A program made the position numbers and the translations under genes. From an uncultured Clostridia bacterium (GTDB taxonomy: Bacteria; Bacillota; Clostridia; Christensenellales; UBA1242), in contig CALVMJ010000002.1 of the NCBI GenBank assembly GCA_944345365.1, positions 79,517 to 135,205 on the forward strand: 55,689 nt of DNA. Direction: 5' to 3'. The notes under the pieces are model-generated. The model was not told the DNA's origin. It saw nothing but the letters and a program-made list of their open reading frames with translations, and did not search any database. This document shows, piece by piece, positions 43,804-52,880 of the stretch. Every line of letters starts with the position of its first letter. The first letter of the stretch is position 1.

Positions 43804-44304
43804 TTATTTTTCTAAATTTTTCTTATCAAAGTCATATGATACTATTTCAGGTATTACATATCTTCCTTCCCATAATGACTTCAAAAAATGAGTAGAAAGA
43901 GTATAATCTATTGTTTCTGCAAGTAAAGGATACGCAACTATTTGTTTTAATGTTTTAGAATATAAAATAGAATTAATATCAAATTTTTTTACATTATTTG
44001 GTAATACAAGTGTTTCAATGTTAGCACGGCAAAATGTTCCTGCTCTAATTGCGTTTACTTCATCTGGGACAACATACTTTGTTAATCCTTTACCCGCAAA
44101 ACCAACAACTGCTTTATCTTTCTTTAAAATTAGACATCTTTTATCTTTACTGGTAAAATAAAGTTCATTGCCTTCCTCTACTTCAAAACTTTTCCCATTA
44201 TTAGAGATAGATAAATTAAACAAGGTCGGATCTAATTCGAAATCTATACTTTTTGGTATAAATATTCTACCTTGTTCATCAATACTTATTTTTTTCTTTT
44301 TCAT
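43804..44304 (-). CDS. Small leucine-rich-repeat (BspA-like) protein behind rnpB
   Basis: A 166-aa protein without signal peptide or membrane helix. The middle part (about residues 75-125) shows BspA/LRR_5-type repeats: KYVVPDEVNAIRAGTFCRANIETLVLPNNVKKF and a following degenerate unit. The N-terminal SIDEQGRIFIPKSIDFELD may be a short beta structure. These repeats usually mediate protein contacts, and I cannot assign a role. It starts only 22 nt after the 3' end of rnpB, with its AAGGAGG (44317-44311) in between and no terminator, so it is probably co-transcribed with rnpB. Confidence 0.75.
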   Translation of the reverse strand: MKKKKISIDEQGRIFIPKSIDFELDPTLFNLSISNNGKSFEVEEGNELYFTSKDKRCLILKKDKAVVGFAGKGLTKYVVPDEVNAIRAGTFCRANIETLVLPNNVKKFDINSILYSKTLKQIVAYPLLAETIDYTLSTHFLKSLWEGRYVIPEIVSYDFDKKNLEK

Positions 44305-44326
44305 AAATAACCTCCTTTTTGATTTA

Positions 44327-44667
44327 TCAGTTAGTCTGTAAGCCGAGTTCTGTATTCTATGGTCATCTATCTAGAACTTTTGTCGCCAAAAGCTTCAAGC
44401 GGTATTTTTGAAAGGCGCGAGAGAACACGCATATGCCTTTACTTAACCTTGCTCCAAATGGGGTTTACAGAGCAGAGATTGTCTCCAACCTCTCGGTAGG
44501 CTCTTACCCTACCTTTCCACCCTTGCTTAATTTTAAGCGGTTTATTTCTGTTGCACTTTCCTTAGAGTCGCCTCCACTAGTCGTTAACTAGCATTTTGTT
44601 CTCTGGGAGCTCGGACTTTCCTCACTCTGCTCATCACAAGCAGACTGCGACCATATGGCTAACTGAC
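44327..44667 (-). ncRNA. rnpB: RNase P RNA, bacterial type A
   Basis: The catalytic RNA of RNase P, which removes 5' leaders of tRNA precursors. On the minus strand the 5' and 3' ends pair as P1 (44665-44659 with 44334-44328). The conserved GAGGAAAGTCCG (44623-44612) lies near the 5' end, and ATACAGAACTCGGCTTACAG (44356-44337) near the 3' end; AGAGGTTGGAGACAATC lies between. The length of about 340 nt fits. The promoter places the 5' end near 44667. The downstream coding gene begins without a terminator, so the mature 3' end must arise by processing. Confidence 0.96.
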
Positions 44668-44673
44668 ATTTTT

Positions 44674-44702
44674 ATTTTAACATTAATCCTTTGTTTTGTC
44701 AA
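44674..44702 (-). promoter_or_regulatory. Sigma-A promoter of rnpB
   Basis: On the minus strand: TTGACA (44702-44697), 17 bp, TAAAAT (44679-44674). The predicted start is 6-7 nt downstream, exactly at the P1 stem. Confidence 0.87.
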
Positions 44703-44739
44703 CTTATAAATTAAAACACTATTATGATTATTTGAAAAA

Positions 44740-46404
44740 TTATTCTAATTCATCTTTCCTTGCTCTAATTTCTTTTGCATGGCTTAAAGCAACATCAGTT
44801 ATATTTTCTCCCCCTATTAACTTGGCAATTTGCTCTATTCCCTTTTCTTCTGTAATACTAATAACTTCTGTTAAGGTTTCATCATTGAGCACTTTTTTAT
44901 TAACTAACAAGAAAGAGTCCGCAAGACCAGCAACCTGTGAAAGATGGCTTACACACAAAACTTGGGTTTGTTTTGAGATGTTATATAATTTCTTTGCGAC
45001 CATATTTCCAACTTCACCACTTATACCAGAGTCAACCTCATCAAATAGTAACACGCCTATTTCATCAACAGAGGTAAAAATATTTTTCAAAGCAAGCATT
45101 ATTCTGCTTACTTCACCTCCGGAGGCTGTTTGAGAGAGATTTTTTAATTCCTGTCCCTTATTTGCCGAAAAAACGAACACAACCTCATCTTTTCCCTCTG
45201 GCGATATTTTTCTCTCCTCAAATTTAACCTTAAAAATTGTATTTTTCATTCCAAGGTCAAAAAGCTCTTTACAAACCCTTTGTTCTATTAATAAAGCAAC
45301 CTCCTTTCTTTTGTTTGTTAGTTTTGTTGCAATTTCATATAGTGATTTTTCCTGTTTAGAGAGCTCTTTTTGAAGTCTTTCTATATTCTCCTGACTTGCC
45401 TCTAACTCTTCCAGTCTTTGCTTTAATTTGTCACAATAAGATAATACTTCTTCCACAGTGCCACCGTATTTCTTTTTAAGCAACTTTATTTGATCTAATC
45501 TTGAATCTAATCTGTTAAATTCGATTTCATCAAAACTAACAGACCTAGAAAATTTTGTCAATGAATCTGCTATGTCTTCAATATCGTATCTTAAACTCGT
45601 CAACCTGTCATAATTTTCACTTAAAATATCAATTTTAGATAAGGACGCCAAGGCATCAATAACTTCACTCATCAAGTTTAGAACTGAGTAATTGCTTGAT
45701 GAAAGATTTCTATCAGCCAAAGATGTAACTTCCACAATTTTTTCAGCACTTGACATCATTTCGAGTTTTGCTTTGATTTCTTCGTCTTCACCAGGCTGTA
45801 AGTCACACTTTTCTATTTCGCCAATTTGGAAAGCAAGAAGCTCTTTTAATCTGTCTCTTTCTGCGTCTGATCCACCAAGAGATAAAATATTTTTTTCAAT
45901 CTGTATTTTTAAGGTATAGGCTTGAGTTAGATTAATCTTTAAATCATTAATTTCATCTCCACCAAATTTATCCAAAAGATTAAGGTGATTTTTTGACTTC
46001 AACAATTCCATTCCTTCATGCTGTTGTAAACTATCAAGAAGAGTTTTTGAGATTGCCTTAACCATTCCAGCAACAACTGGTTGTCCGTTTATTCTAAAAC
46101 TTGATTTACCCTCTTCATTAAGGGTTCTTGAAAGTAGTATTTCATCACCAATAATATCGTAATCCTTTAAAGACTGCTTTGTAAAAGAAGAAAGATCAGA
46201 AAAAAGTGCCTCAACTTTCATAATACTTTCGCCAGTTCGAAGCAAACTTTTATCAGTTTTTAAACCAGTAACAAAATTAATTGCATCAAAAATCAAGCTT
46301 TTTCCACTACCAGTTTCACCTAATATAACATTTAGTCCTTTCTTAAACTCGATTGTTTGATCCTTAATTAAAGCCAAATTCTTTATTGATAAACTCTCTA
46401 ACAT
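44740..46404 (-). CDS. recN: DNA repair protein RecN (SMC-like)
   Basis: RecN is a cohesin-like ATPase recruited to double-strand breaks. The 554-aa protein has Walker A GETGSGKS at residues 29-36, a long coiled coil in the middle, and the C-terminal ABC half with the signature TASGGEVSRIMLALK and Walker B VLLFDEVDSGISG. AAGAGGT precedes the ATG. argR lies 12 nt upstream in the same direction, the conserved argR-recN pair. Confidence 0.97.
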   Translation of the reverse strand: MLESLSIKNLALIKDQTIEFKKGLNVILGETGSGKSLIFDAINFVTGLKTDKSLLRTGESIMKVEALFSDLSSFTKQSLKDYDIIGDEILLSRTLNEEGKSSFRINGQPVVAGMVKAISKTLLDSLQQHEGMELLKSKNHLNLLDKFGGDEINDLKINLTQAYTLKIQIEKNILSLGGSDAERDRLKELLAFQIGEIEKCDLQPGEDEEIKAKLEMMSSAEKIVEVTSLADRNLSSSNYSVLNLMSEVIDALASLSKIDILSENYDRLTSLRYDIEDIADSLTKFSRSVSFDEIEFNRLDSRLDQIKLLKKKYGGTVEEVLSYCDKLKQRLEELEASQENIERLQKELSKQEKSLYEIATKLTNKRKEVALLIEQRVCKELFDLGMKNTIFKVKFEERKISPEGKDEVVFVFSANKGQELKNLSQTASGGEVSRIMLALKNIFTSVDEIGVLLFDEVDSGISGEVGNMVAKKLYNISKQTQVLCVSHLSQVAGLADSFLLVNKKVLNDETLTEVISITEEKGIEQIAKLIGGENITDVALSHAKEIRARKDELE

Positions 46405-46416
46405 ATTTTACCTCTT

Positions 46417-46869
46417 TTAGCTAAGCATATCATTTAATGTATCAACAGCTTCAATAGCTAGTGATGTAGAAGGGAAAATTAGCATAACAGTATCATCTCC
46501 GTGAGTGGCTCCCATAAGCTCAATCAGATTGAGTTTATCTATGAAACTACAAATACTCCCACTCATTCCTTTAAGAGTTTTTATGACAACAAGATTTAAG
46601 GCGGATTTAACAGAGATAACAGACTCCCTAAAAATTGATATGTACTTATTAGAAACAACTTGTTCATAAGAGCCAACGACGGCATATTTATACCTTCCTG
46701 ATGAGCCCAAAATTTTGGTAAGTCCAAGTTCTTTTATATCTCTTGAGATAGTAGCCTGGGTTATATCAAAATTTGCATTTCTTAATTCTCTTGCAAGTTC
46801 ATCTTGTGTCTCGATTTCTTTAACTGAAATAATTTCCAATATTTTTGACTGCCTGCTACTTCTTGCCAT
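46417..46869 (-). CDS. argR: Arginine repressor ArgR/AhrC
   Basis: ArgR hexamers bind ARG boxes with arginine as corepressor. The 150-aa protein has the N-terminal winged helix (SRQSKILEIISVKEIETQDELARELR, ITQATISRDIKELGL) and the C-terminal oligomerisation/arginine-binding domain with the GDD motif (ATHGDDTVMLIF). GGAGG precedes the ATG. Candidate ARG boxes surround its own promoter, so autoregulation is likely. Confidence 0.95.
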   Translation of the reverse strand: MARSSRQSKILEIISVKEIETQDELARELRNANFDITQATISRDIKELGLTKILGSSGRYKYAVVGSYEQVVSNKYISIFRESVISVKSALNLVVIKTLKGMSGSICSFIDKLNLIELMGATHGDDTVMLIFPSTSLAIEAVDTLNDMLS

Positions 46870-46922
46870 TATTAACCTCCAATCGCTATTCTTCAGTATT
46901 TATGGGGCATATAGCCTTTTTG

Positions 46923-46949
46923 CATATTTATAAATTCATATTTATAAAT
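46923..46949. promoter_or_regulatory. Two direct CATATTTATAAAT repeats in the argR leader
   Basis: Exact copies at 46923-46935 and 46937-46949, 14 bp apart, each centred on the palindrome ATTTATAAAT. They lie just downstream of the predicted argR start site. Two inverted copies lie beyond the promoter at 47045 and 47060. Confidence 0.55.
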
Positions 46950-46961
46950 GCATTTTTAATG

Positions 46962-46990
46962 ATTATACATCATTTTTTATAATTATGCAA
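46962..46990 (-). promoter_or_regulatory. Sigma-A promoter of argR-recN
   Basis: On the minus strand: TTGCAT (46990-46985), 17 bp, TATAAT (46967-46962). Confidence 0.78.
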
Positions 46991-46998
46991 GTGCTTTT

Positions 46999-47012
46999 TG
47001 AATATTTATTCA
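46999..47012. promoter_or_regulatory. Candidate ARG box upstream of argR
   Basis: TGAATATTTATTCA has both consensus ArgR half-sites (TGAAT / ATTCA) in the right spacing. It sits about 9 bp upstream of the -35 box. Confidence 0.7.
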
Positions 47013-47044
47013 CAGAAATTTTATTAATATTTGGATAATTGAAA

Positions 47045-47072
47045 ATTTATAAATATGCTTTTTATAAATATA
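47045..47072. promoter_or_regulatory. Inverted copies of the argR-leader repeat
   Basis: ATTTATAAATATG (47045-47057) is the exact reverse complement of the 13-bp repeat at 46923; TTTTATAAATATA (47060-47072) is a near copy. Together with the other sites they bracket the promoter symmetrically. Confidence 0.45.
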
Positions 47073-47095
47073 CCTTAATATTCATTTGTTAAAAT

Positions 47096-47120
47096 AAAAA
47101 AAGAGCCTTACAAAAGGCTT
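47096..47120 (-). terminator. Intrinsic terminator of the pheST-thiI operon
   Basis: On the minus strand an AGCCTT/AAGGCT stem (47119-47114 with 47109-47104) with a 4-nt loop is followed by T7. It lies about 20 nt after the thiI stop. Confidence 0.85.
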
Positions 47121-47138
47121 TTCTTTTTAATGTATTAG

Positions 47139-48287
47139 TTATTTGATTACAACTAACTCTTCACTACTAAGAGCTAATTCAACTAAGTTGTCTATATCTA
47201 AAAACCCTTCTTCCCTTTCAGCACGGCTTATGGTAGGCTTTATTACAGGGTTTTTTGGAAGAAACACCGTGCAACAATCTTCATAAGGAAGTATCGATGT
47301 TTCAAAGCAATCAATGCTTTTAGATATTTTTACAATTTCCTCCTTATCCATTCCAATACAAGGCCTAAAAACCACTTTTTCTTTTAAAACGCTATTAGTT
47401 ACCGTGAGGCTTTGCATTGTCTGGCTGGCAACTTGCCCCAAACTCTCCCCTGTTATTATTGCCCCAAGGTTATATTTTTCACAAATTCTTTCGGCCACTC
47501 TCATCATTATTCTTCTCATAATAGTTATCATAAATTCAGGTGCACATCGTTTATGAATTTCTTCTTGTACTTTTGTAAATGAAATTATATGAAGCCTCAT
47601 TTCCCCAGTATAATTTGAAAGTTGCTTAGCAAGTGACAAAACCTTCTCCTTGGCTTGCAAACTTGTATATGGATAGCTGTGAAAATGAAGCCCCTCTATA
47701 GCAAGCCCTCTTTTTGCCATCATAAATCCTGCAACAGGACTATCTATACCTCCTGAAAGCAGTAATAAGGCTTTACCAGATGATCCAAAAGGAAGCCCTC
47801 CAAGACATTGCACTGTCTCATGATAAATATATGCCTTATTGTTAAACCTTATATCGACATTAATTTCTATCTCGGGGTTATACAAATCAACTTTTGCATT
47901 TTCATTGTTTCTTAACACCAAGCCACCAAGATCCTTTGCAAATTCCATTGAGGAAATAGGAAATGTTTTATCAGCTCTTTTTACATCTACTTTAAATTTT
48001 TTATCTCCAATTTTTATTGAGGAAATATAATCTGATATTGATTTAACATCAGCAACAACTTCTTCTGCAAGACTTAAACTAGAAAGACCAAAAACAGTTT
48101 TTAGCCTTGATAATATTTCAATTTCATCATCAAACTCTGAAACGATATACCTTCCATGCGTAACATTAAATTTAAAATTTAAACCATTTAGTTTATTTTT
48201 AATATTTGAAATTAAGCAATTTTCAAAAATTTTTCTGTTTCCTCCTTTAAGGAAAAGCTCTCCAAACCTCAACAACACAACCTTCAT
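47139..48287 (-). CDS. thiI: tRNA 4-thiouridine synthase ThiI
   Basis: ThiI adenylates U8 of tRNA and inserts sulfur; in many bacteria it also feeds thiamine synthesis. The 382-aa protein has an N-terminal ferredoxin-like/THUMP region (to about residue 165) and a PP-loop ATPase domain with LLLSGGIDSPVAGFMMAKRG. No rhodanese domain follows, the common form in Bacillota. It overlaps the cysteine desulfurase by 4 nt, which then is the likely direct sulfur donor. Confidence 0.95.
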   Translation of the reverse strand: MKVVLLRFGELFLKGGNRKIFENCLISNIKNKLNGLNFKFNVTHGRYIVSEFDDEIEILSRLKTVFGLSSLSLAEEVVADVKSISDYISSIKIGDKKFKVDVKRADKTFPISSMEFAKDLGGLVLRNNENAKVDLYNPEIEINVDIRFNNKAYIYHETVQCLGGLPFGSSGKALLLLSGGIDSPVAGFMMAKRGLAIEGLHFHSYPYTSLQAKEKVLSLAKQLSNYTGEMRLHIISFTKVQEEIHKRCAPEFMITIMRRIMMRVAERICEKYNLGAIITGESLGQVASQTMQSLTVTNSVLKEKVVFRPCIGMDKEEIVKISKSIDCFETSILPYEDCCTVFLPKNPVIKPTISRAEREEGFLDIDNLVELALSSEELVVIK

Positions 48288-49402
48288 TTTACTTTCTCCA
48301 ATATCTCATAATATTTCTTTAATATCAAACTACCCGCTGTTTCTATTTCTTTAACAGATTGGTTATAATTAAAACTAATTCTTATACTAGATTTAATATA
48401 ATCATTGTCAAACCCCATTTCTTGCAAAACTCTATTCCCAGCTTTTTTTGAAGAGCAAGCACTTCCAGTTCCAACAACAACCTCATTTTCCAGCGCCCTC
48501 ATAAGAGTTTCTCCATTAACCCCCTTAAATGAAAAACTGCATATATAAGGTGAATCGGTTTTAATATATCTGATGTTAGGGTCATTTAAAGTTTCTATCA
48601 TTTTTTCTTTAAGAATCGCAACTTTCCCATAATTTTCCCTTACATTAATTTTTTCGCAAATCTTTGCCATAGCCATTATGCCAGCCAAGTTTTCTGTGCC
48701 ACCTCTAAGACCAAATTCTTGCCCACCTCCAAGCATAATACTTTTAAAACCATCTTTATTCTTTACATATAAAGCACCAACGCCTTTTGGCCCGTGAAAT
48801 TTATGCGCACTAATTGTAAGAAAATCAATATTTAATTCCGAAAGCGAAAAAGGAATTTTGCAAAATCCTTGAACAGCATCGACGTGAAGAAGCGCCTTGG
48901 GATTTTTTTCTTTAACAATTTTTGATATTCTATGCAAGTCATTAATTGCACCCGTTTCATTATTAACAAACATCACAGAAACAAGTCTCGTTTTCTCATT
49001 TATTAAACCTGACAATTTTTCATAATCAATTTGCCCATCTTTCTTTAAATCAACATATTTTACCGTCTTCCCAGACTCTTCCAACCTCTTAGCGACATTA
49101 AAAACACTTGGGTGCTCTCCTTTTGAAAAAACATACTCCCATTTTCCCTCTCTTAAACAACCTTTAATAGCAATATTATTGCTCTCAGTTGCACAGCCAG
49201 TAAAAACAATATCTCCCTTTTTGGCACCTAACTTTTCCAATATAACCTTTCTTGCTTTTTCAAGGTCTTTATAATTCTCCACTCCCCAAACATACCCAGC
49301 TGAGGCATTATAAAACTTATCACACGAATAAGTGCGATAAACCTCTAATAAGGATTCGTCCATTTTTGTAGTTGCAGCATTGTCTAAATATATAACCGAC
49401 AT
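48284..49402 (-). CDS. Cysteine desulfurase, NifS/NifZ-like partner of ThiI
   Basis: A PLP enzyme that takes sulfur from cysteine and passes it on as persulfide. The 372-aa protein has YLDNAATTKMD at the start, the PLP lysine in TISAHKFHGPKGVG and the catalytic cysteine in GTGSACSSKKAGNRVL. No IscU/SufU gene lies nearby. Its overlap with thiI points to tRNA thiolation rather than general Fe-S assembly, like NifZ-ThiI in B. subtilis. It begins 2 nt after pheT. Confidence 0.93.
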   Translation of the reverse strand: MSVIYLDNAATTKMDESLLEVYRTYSCDKFYNASAGYVWGVENYKDLEKARKVILEKLGAKKGDIVFTGCATESNNIAIKGCLREGKWEYVFSKGEHPSVFNVAKRLEESGKTVKYVDLKKDGQIDYEKLSGLINEKTRLVSVMFVNNETGAINDLHRISKIVKEKNPKALLHVDAVQGFCKIPFSLSELNIDFLTISAHKFHGPKGVGALYVKNKDGFKSIMLGGGQEFGLRGGTENLAGIMAMAKICEKINVRENYGKVAILKEKMIETLNDPNIRYIKTDSPYICSFSFKGVNGETLMRALENEVVVGTGSACSSKKAGNRVLQEMGFDNDYIKSSIRISFNYNQSVKEIETAGSLILKKYYEILEKVK

Positions 49403-49404
49403 AA

Positions 49405-51804
49405 CTATTCCCTTATCTTAGCATCAAATCTAAACGCCAAGGACTTGATAACTTTTTTAATAACAGCATTAATATCTTCCTCGTTTAATGTTTTGCTCTC
49501 ATCTGATAATCTTATATTAAACGCCACACTCTTTTTTCCCTCACCAATCGAAGGATTTCTGTAAATATCAAAAATGCTATGAGAAAAATATAGTTTGCCA
49601 CATGCCGATTTTATAGCACCAGATAAATCCCCAACTGCTATATCTTCATTTACAACCACAGCCAAATCTCTTTCAACAATAGGATATTTAGAAATAGGAT
49701 TTACCCTATGCTTTTTAGGTGGAAGCTTAATTAGCTCTTCTATGTTAATTTCAGCATAAAAAACCTTTCCAGCAATCGAATAATTCTTAGCAACCTTTGG
49801 ATGAATTTGACCAAATGAAGCATATTTTACCCCATCTTCTCCAACAACATCTGCACTAATACCAGGATGTAAATATGGCTCAGATGAACGAACGAGCGAA
49901 TATTTTAGCGAAGTTTCGCTTAACAAATTTTCTAGAACCCCTTTTAAATAGAAGAAATCATAACCTTCACAAGAAGCAACAAAGGAAAGCATTTCTTTTT
50001 CAACAGGATATTCTTTTAAAGGCAATTCCCTTGCTAGATAAACCCTTCCACTCTCAAAAAGTTTTATGTTTTTGTTTCCAACACTTTGATTATATGCAAT
50101 GTTAACTAAACTAGCATGAGCCATACATGTTCTAACACAAGAAATATCTTCACTTAATGGATTAGCAATGCGTATAAGGTTTGTCCTCTCATCTTCAATT
50201 AAAAGTTTTTGGCAAACATCGCTTGGACACATCGAAAAGTTTACAGATTCATAGAACCCTTTGTTAATCAAGATTTGTTTTAAATTTTTAACTAGTAATA
50301 ATTTTTCATCATATTTTCCCACTGTAACCTTTGCATTTTCAAACAATGAATAATCAAGGTCATCATAAACATCATAACCATAAAGCCTGATAATCTCTTC
50401 TGCTAGGTCACAATCTGCCTCAATGTCCTCTCTGTAAGGAGGTATTAAAGCGTGAATCTTGTCTCCATCTATAAAAGTTTTTATACCCAAACAATTAAGA
50501 ATTTTTCCCATTTTTGCCACAGGAATCTCTACGCCAAGAATTTTATTTATTTCTTTAACCGAACAAACAATATTTCTTGCCTCATTTTTTGCCAAAGCCT
50601 TATCAAGGTAGCCCTCAACTACCTTTCCACATTCTATCTTATCTATTAAGTGAAGAGCTCTTTTTAATCCTAGTTCAGCCGATGCCAAATTAACACCTTT
50701 AGAGTATCTAGCAGAAGAATCTGTTCTAACACCAATTTTCTTACTTGTCATTCTTATATTTTTCAAATTAAATACGGCAGATTCTAGCACTGCGACTTTG
50801 GAATGTTCGTTAATACAAGAATTCGTTCCACCTATTACCCCACCAATAACCATAGGCTTATTTACATCTGCAATAACAATGTCTTCTTCGTTAAGTTTAT
50901 AAGTATTATGATTTAAAACAGAAATTTCTTCGCCATTACTTGCTTGACGGACTATAATCTTTTTACCTTCAATTAAACTCTGATCAAACGCATGCAAAGG
51001 CTGTCCCATTTCAATTAGTATATAATTTGTAATATCAACTATCGTATTAATCGGTTTAATACCAACTGCAAACAACCTGCTCCTTAACCATAAAGGAGAC
51101 CTCTCTAACTTGATATCCTTGACAACTCCTGCCATATATCTTGGACAATTTGGAGTTTTAACATCAATATCAATATAATTTGCAACATTATCTTCTTTGT
51201 CAGTTTTATAAGAATAATCTATTTCTGCCATTTTCTCACCCAAAACAGCACAAACCTCCCTAGCAATTCCAATAACACTCATACAATCAGGTCTGTTAGG
51301 CGTAATACCAATGTCAAACACAACATCATTAAGCATTAATGCTTTATCGATTGGTGTCCCAGCTTTAAAACTATCCGGCAAAATCAAAATGCCATCAACA
51401 CCCGCGCCTTCAAAGTAGTTTTCATCAATGCCAAGCTCTTGTCCAGAACAGAACATTCCGTAAGAATCAACCCCTCTAAGTTTTGATTTTTCAATTTTTA
51501 TCCCATTACATAAATCTGCTCCAGGCAAGGAAACAGGTACCGTCGCCCCCTCAAAAACATTAGTAGCAGCTGTTATAATTTGAGTAATCTGACCTCCAAT
51601 ATCAACTTGACAAACAACAAGCTTATCAGCCTGAGGATGTCTGTCAATTTTTAATATCTTTCCAACAACAACATGATGGAGATGTTCATTTTGATAAATT
51701 ATCTCTTCAACTTCCATACCCGCATTCGTAAGTCTTTTTGCAAGATCCTCAGCAGGAATGTTAACATCAACAAAATCTCTTAACCAATTTAAAGTAACCT
51801 TCAT
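49405..51804 (-). CDS. pheT: Phenylalanyl-tRNA synthetase beta subunit
   Basis: The 799-aa beta chain of the (alpha-beta)2 synthetase. It has an N-terminal EMAP-II-like tRNA-binding domain (about residues 40-150, GKILKIDRHPQADKLVVCQVDIGG), the B3/B4 editing domain with GITPNRPDCMSVIGIAREV and IVDITNYILIEMGQPLHAFD, the B5 domain, and the C-terminal anticodon-binding FDX-ACB domain (VNPISKYPIVERDLAVVV). AAAAGGAG precedes the ATG. The length is standard. Confidence 0.97.
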   Translation of the reverse strand: MKVTLNWLRDFVDVNIPAEDLAKRLTNAGMEVEEIIYQNEHLHHVVVGKILKIDRHPQADKLVVCQVDIGGQITQIITAATNVFEGATVPVSLPGADLCNGIKIEKSKLRGVDSYGMFCSGQELGIDENYFEGAGVDGILILPDSFKAGTPIDKALMLNDVVFDIGITPNRPDCMSVIGIAREVCAVLGEKMAEIDYSYKTDKEDNVANYIDIDVKTPNCPRYMAGVVKDIKLERSPLWLRSRLFAVGIKPINTIVDITNYILIEMGQPLHAFDQSLIEGKKIIVRQASNGEEISVLNHNTYKLNEEDIVIADVNKPMVIGGVIGGTNSCINEHSKVAVLESAVFNLKNIRMTSKKIGVRTDSSARYSKGVNLASAELGLKRALHLIDKIECGKVVEGYLDKALAKNEARNIVCSVKEINKILGVEIPVAKMGKILNCLGIKTFIDGDKIHALIPPYREDIEADCDLAEEIIRLYGYDVYDDLDYSLFENAKVTVGKYDEKLLLVKNLKQILINKGFYESVNFSMCPSDVCQKLLIEDERTNLIRIANPLSEDISCVRTCMAHASLVNIAYNQSVGNKNIKLFESGRVYLARELPLKEYPVEKEMLSFVASCEGYDFFYLKGVLENLLSETSLKYSLVRSSEPYLHPGISADVVGEDGVKYASFGQIHPKVAKNYSIAGKVFYAEINIEELIKLPPKKHRVNPISKYPIVERDLAVVVNEDIAVGDLSGAIKSACGKLYFSHSIFDIYRNPSIGEGKKSVAFNIRLSDESKTLNEEDINAVIKKVIKSLAFRFDAKIRE

Positions 51805-51829
51805 TTAGAATTTTTCTCCTTTTAATCCA

Positions 51830-51859
51830 GTATTATGTTATAAAAACATAACATAATAC
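51830..51859. repeat. Perfect 12-bp palindrome between pheS and pheT
   Basis: GTATTATGTTAT (51830-51841) and ATAACATAATAC (51848-51859) pair perfectly around six bases. The same 12-mer occurs at 38825 and, inverted, at 33619. No T tract follows on the minus strand, so it is not an ordinary terminator inside the operon. Confidence 0.75.
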
Positions 51860-51860
51860 C

Positions 51861-52880
51861 TTATTTCATTTGATTTAAAAATCTTATATCATTCTTAAAC
51901 ATTAACTTTAAGTCTGTAACACCATTTTCAATCATAGCAAGCCTATCAACCCCAGGGCCAAAAGCAAAACCCTTGTATTTTTTGCTGTCAATACCCGACA
52001 TTTCCAAAACTTTTGGATTAACAACACCAGCTCCAAGCATTTCAAGCCAACCTGTTCCTTTACAAAGCCTGCAACCTTCTCCTCCACAATTTGGACAAGT
52101 TACATCAACTTCAACACTTGGCTCTGTGAAAGGAAAGAAAGATGGTCTAAATCTAGTTTTAGTACCCTTTCCAAAGAGTTTTGTCAGCATTGTATTTAGC
52201 ATTATTTTTAAATCAGCCATTGACACATTTTCATCTATAACCAATCCCTCAAATTGATGAAACATTGGGGAATGCGTCGAATCGCTGTCGTTCCTATAAG
52301 TTCTTCCAGGGCTAACAATCTTAAATGGAGGTTTTCTCTTTTCCATTTCCCTAACTTGCACAGCAGATGTTTGAGTCCTCATTAAAAATTTTTCGGTAAT
52401 ATAAAAAGAGTCTTGCATATCTCTTGCTGGGTGATTTTGCGGAATGTTTAGAGCCTCAAAATTGTAATAATCAGATTCTATCTCTGGCCCTTGCACAACC
52501 TCAAAACCCATTTCAACACAAATATCACTTAACCTGTCAATAACTCTTGTTATAGGATGAAAAGATCCTTTTTCGCAATCTTTTGAAGGTTCTGTTATAT
52601 CGATTTTTTCACTTTCTAACTTCTTAGCTAGTTCCTTGGTTGCAATCTCTTCTTCTTTCTTAGCAAAACTTGATTCAATATTTTGCCTTACATCATTCAC
52701 AAGCGCTCCAATAATAGGTCTTTCTTGTGGTGTTAAATCACGCATACCTTTTAATACTACAGTCAAAGCTCCCTGTTTTCCAAAGTATTTAACCCTAAGA
52801 TCGTTTAAACTTTTTAAATCGTCACAGGACGAAAACTCTTTTAATGCCTCTTCTTTTATCTGCAATAATTTTTCTTTCAT
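51861..52880 (-). CDS. pheS: Phenylalanyl-tRNA synthetase alpha subunit
   Basis: The catalytic alpha chain, 339 aa. It has an N-terminal coiled coil (to about residue 85), then the class II core: GSFHPITRVIDRLSDIC, TSAVQVREMEKRKPPFKIVSPGRTYRND, FHQFEGLV (motif 2) and GFAFGPGVDRLAMI (motif 3). I start at the ATG at 52880, 6 nt after GGAG; an in-frame ATG at 52886 touches that site. Expression is controlled by the T-box leader. Confidence 0.97.
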   Translation of the reverse strand: MKEKLLQIKEEALKEFSSCDDLKSLNDLRVKYFGKQGALTVVLKGMRDLTPQERPIIGALVNDVRQNIESSFAKKEEEIATKELAKKLESEKIDITEPSKDCEKGSFHPITRVIDRLSDICVEMGFEVVQGPEIESDYYNFEALNIPQNHPARDMQDSFYITEKFLMRTQTSAVQVREMEKRKPPFKIVSPGRTYRNDSDSTHSPMFHQFEGLVIDENVSMADLKIMLNTMLTKLFGKGTKTRFRPSFFPFTEPSVEVDVTCPNCGGEGCRLCKGTGWLEMLGAGVVNPKVLEMSGIDSKKYKGFAFGPGVDRLAMIENGVTDLKLMFKNDIRFLNQMK

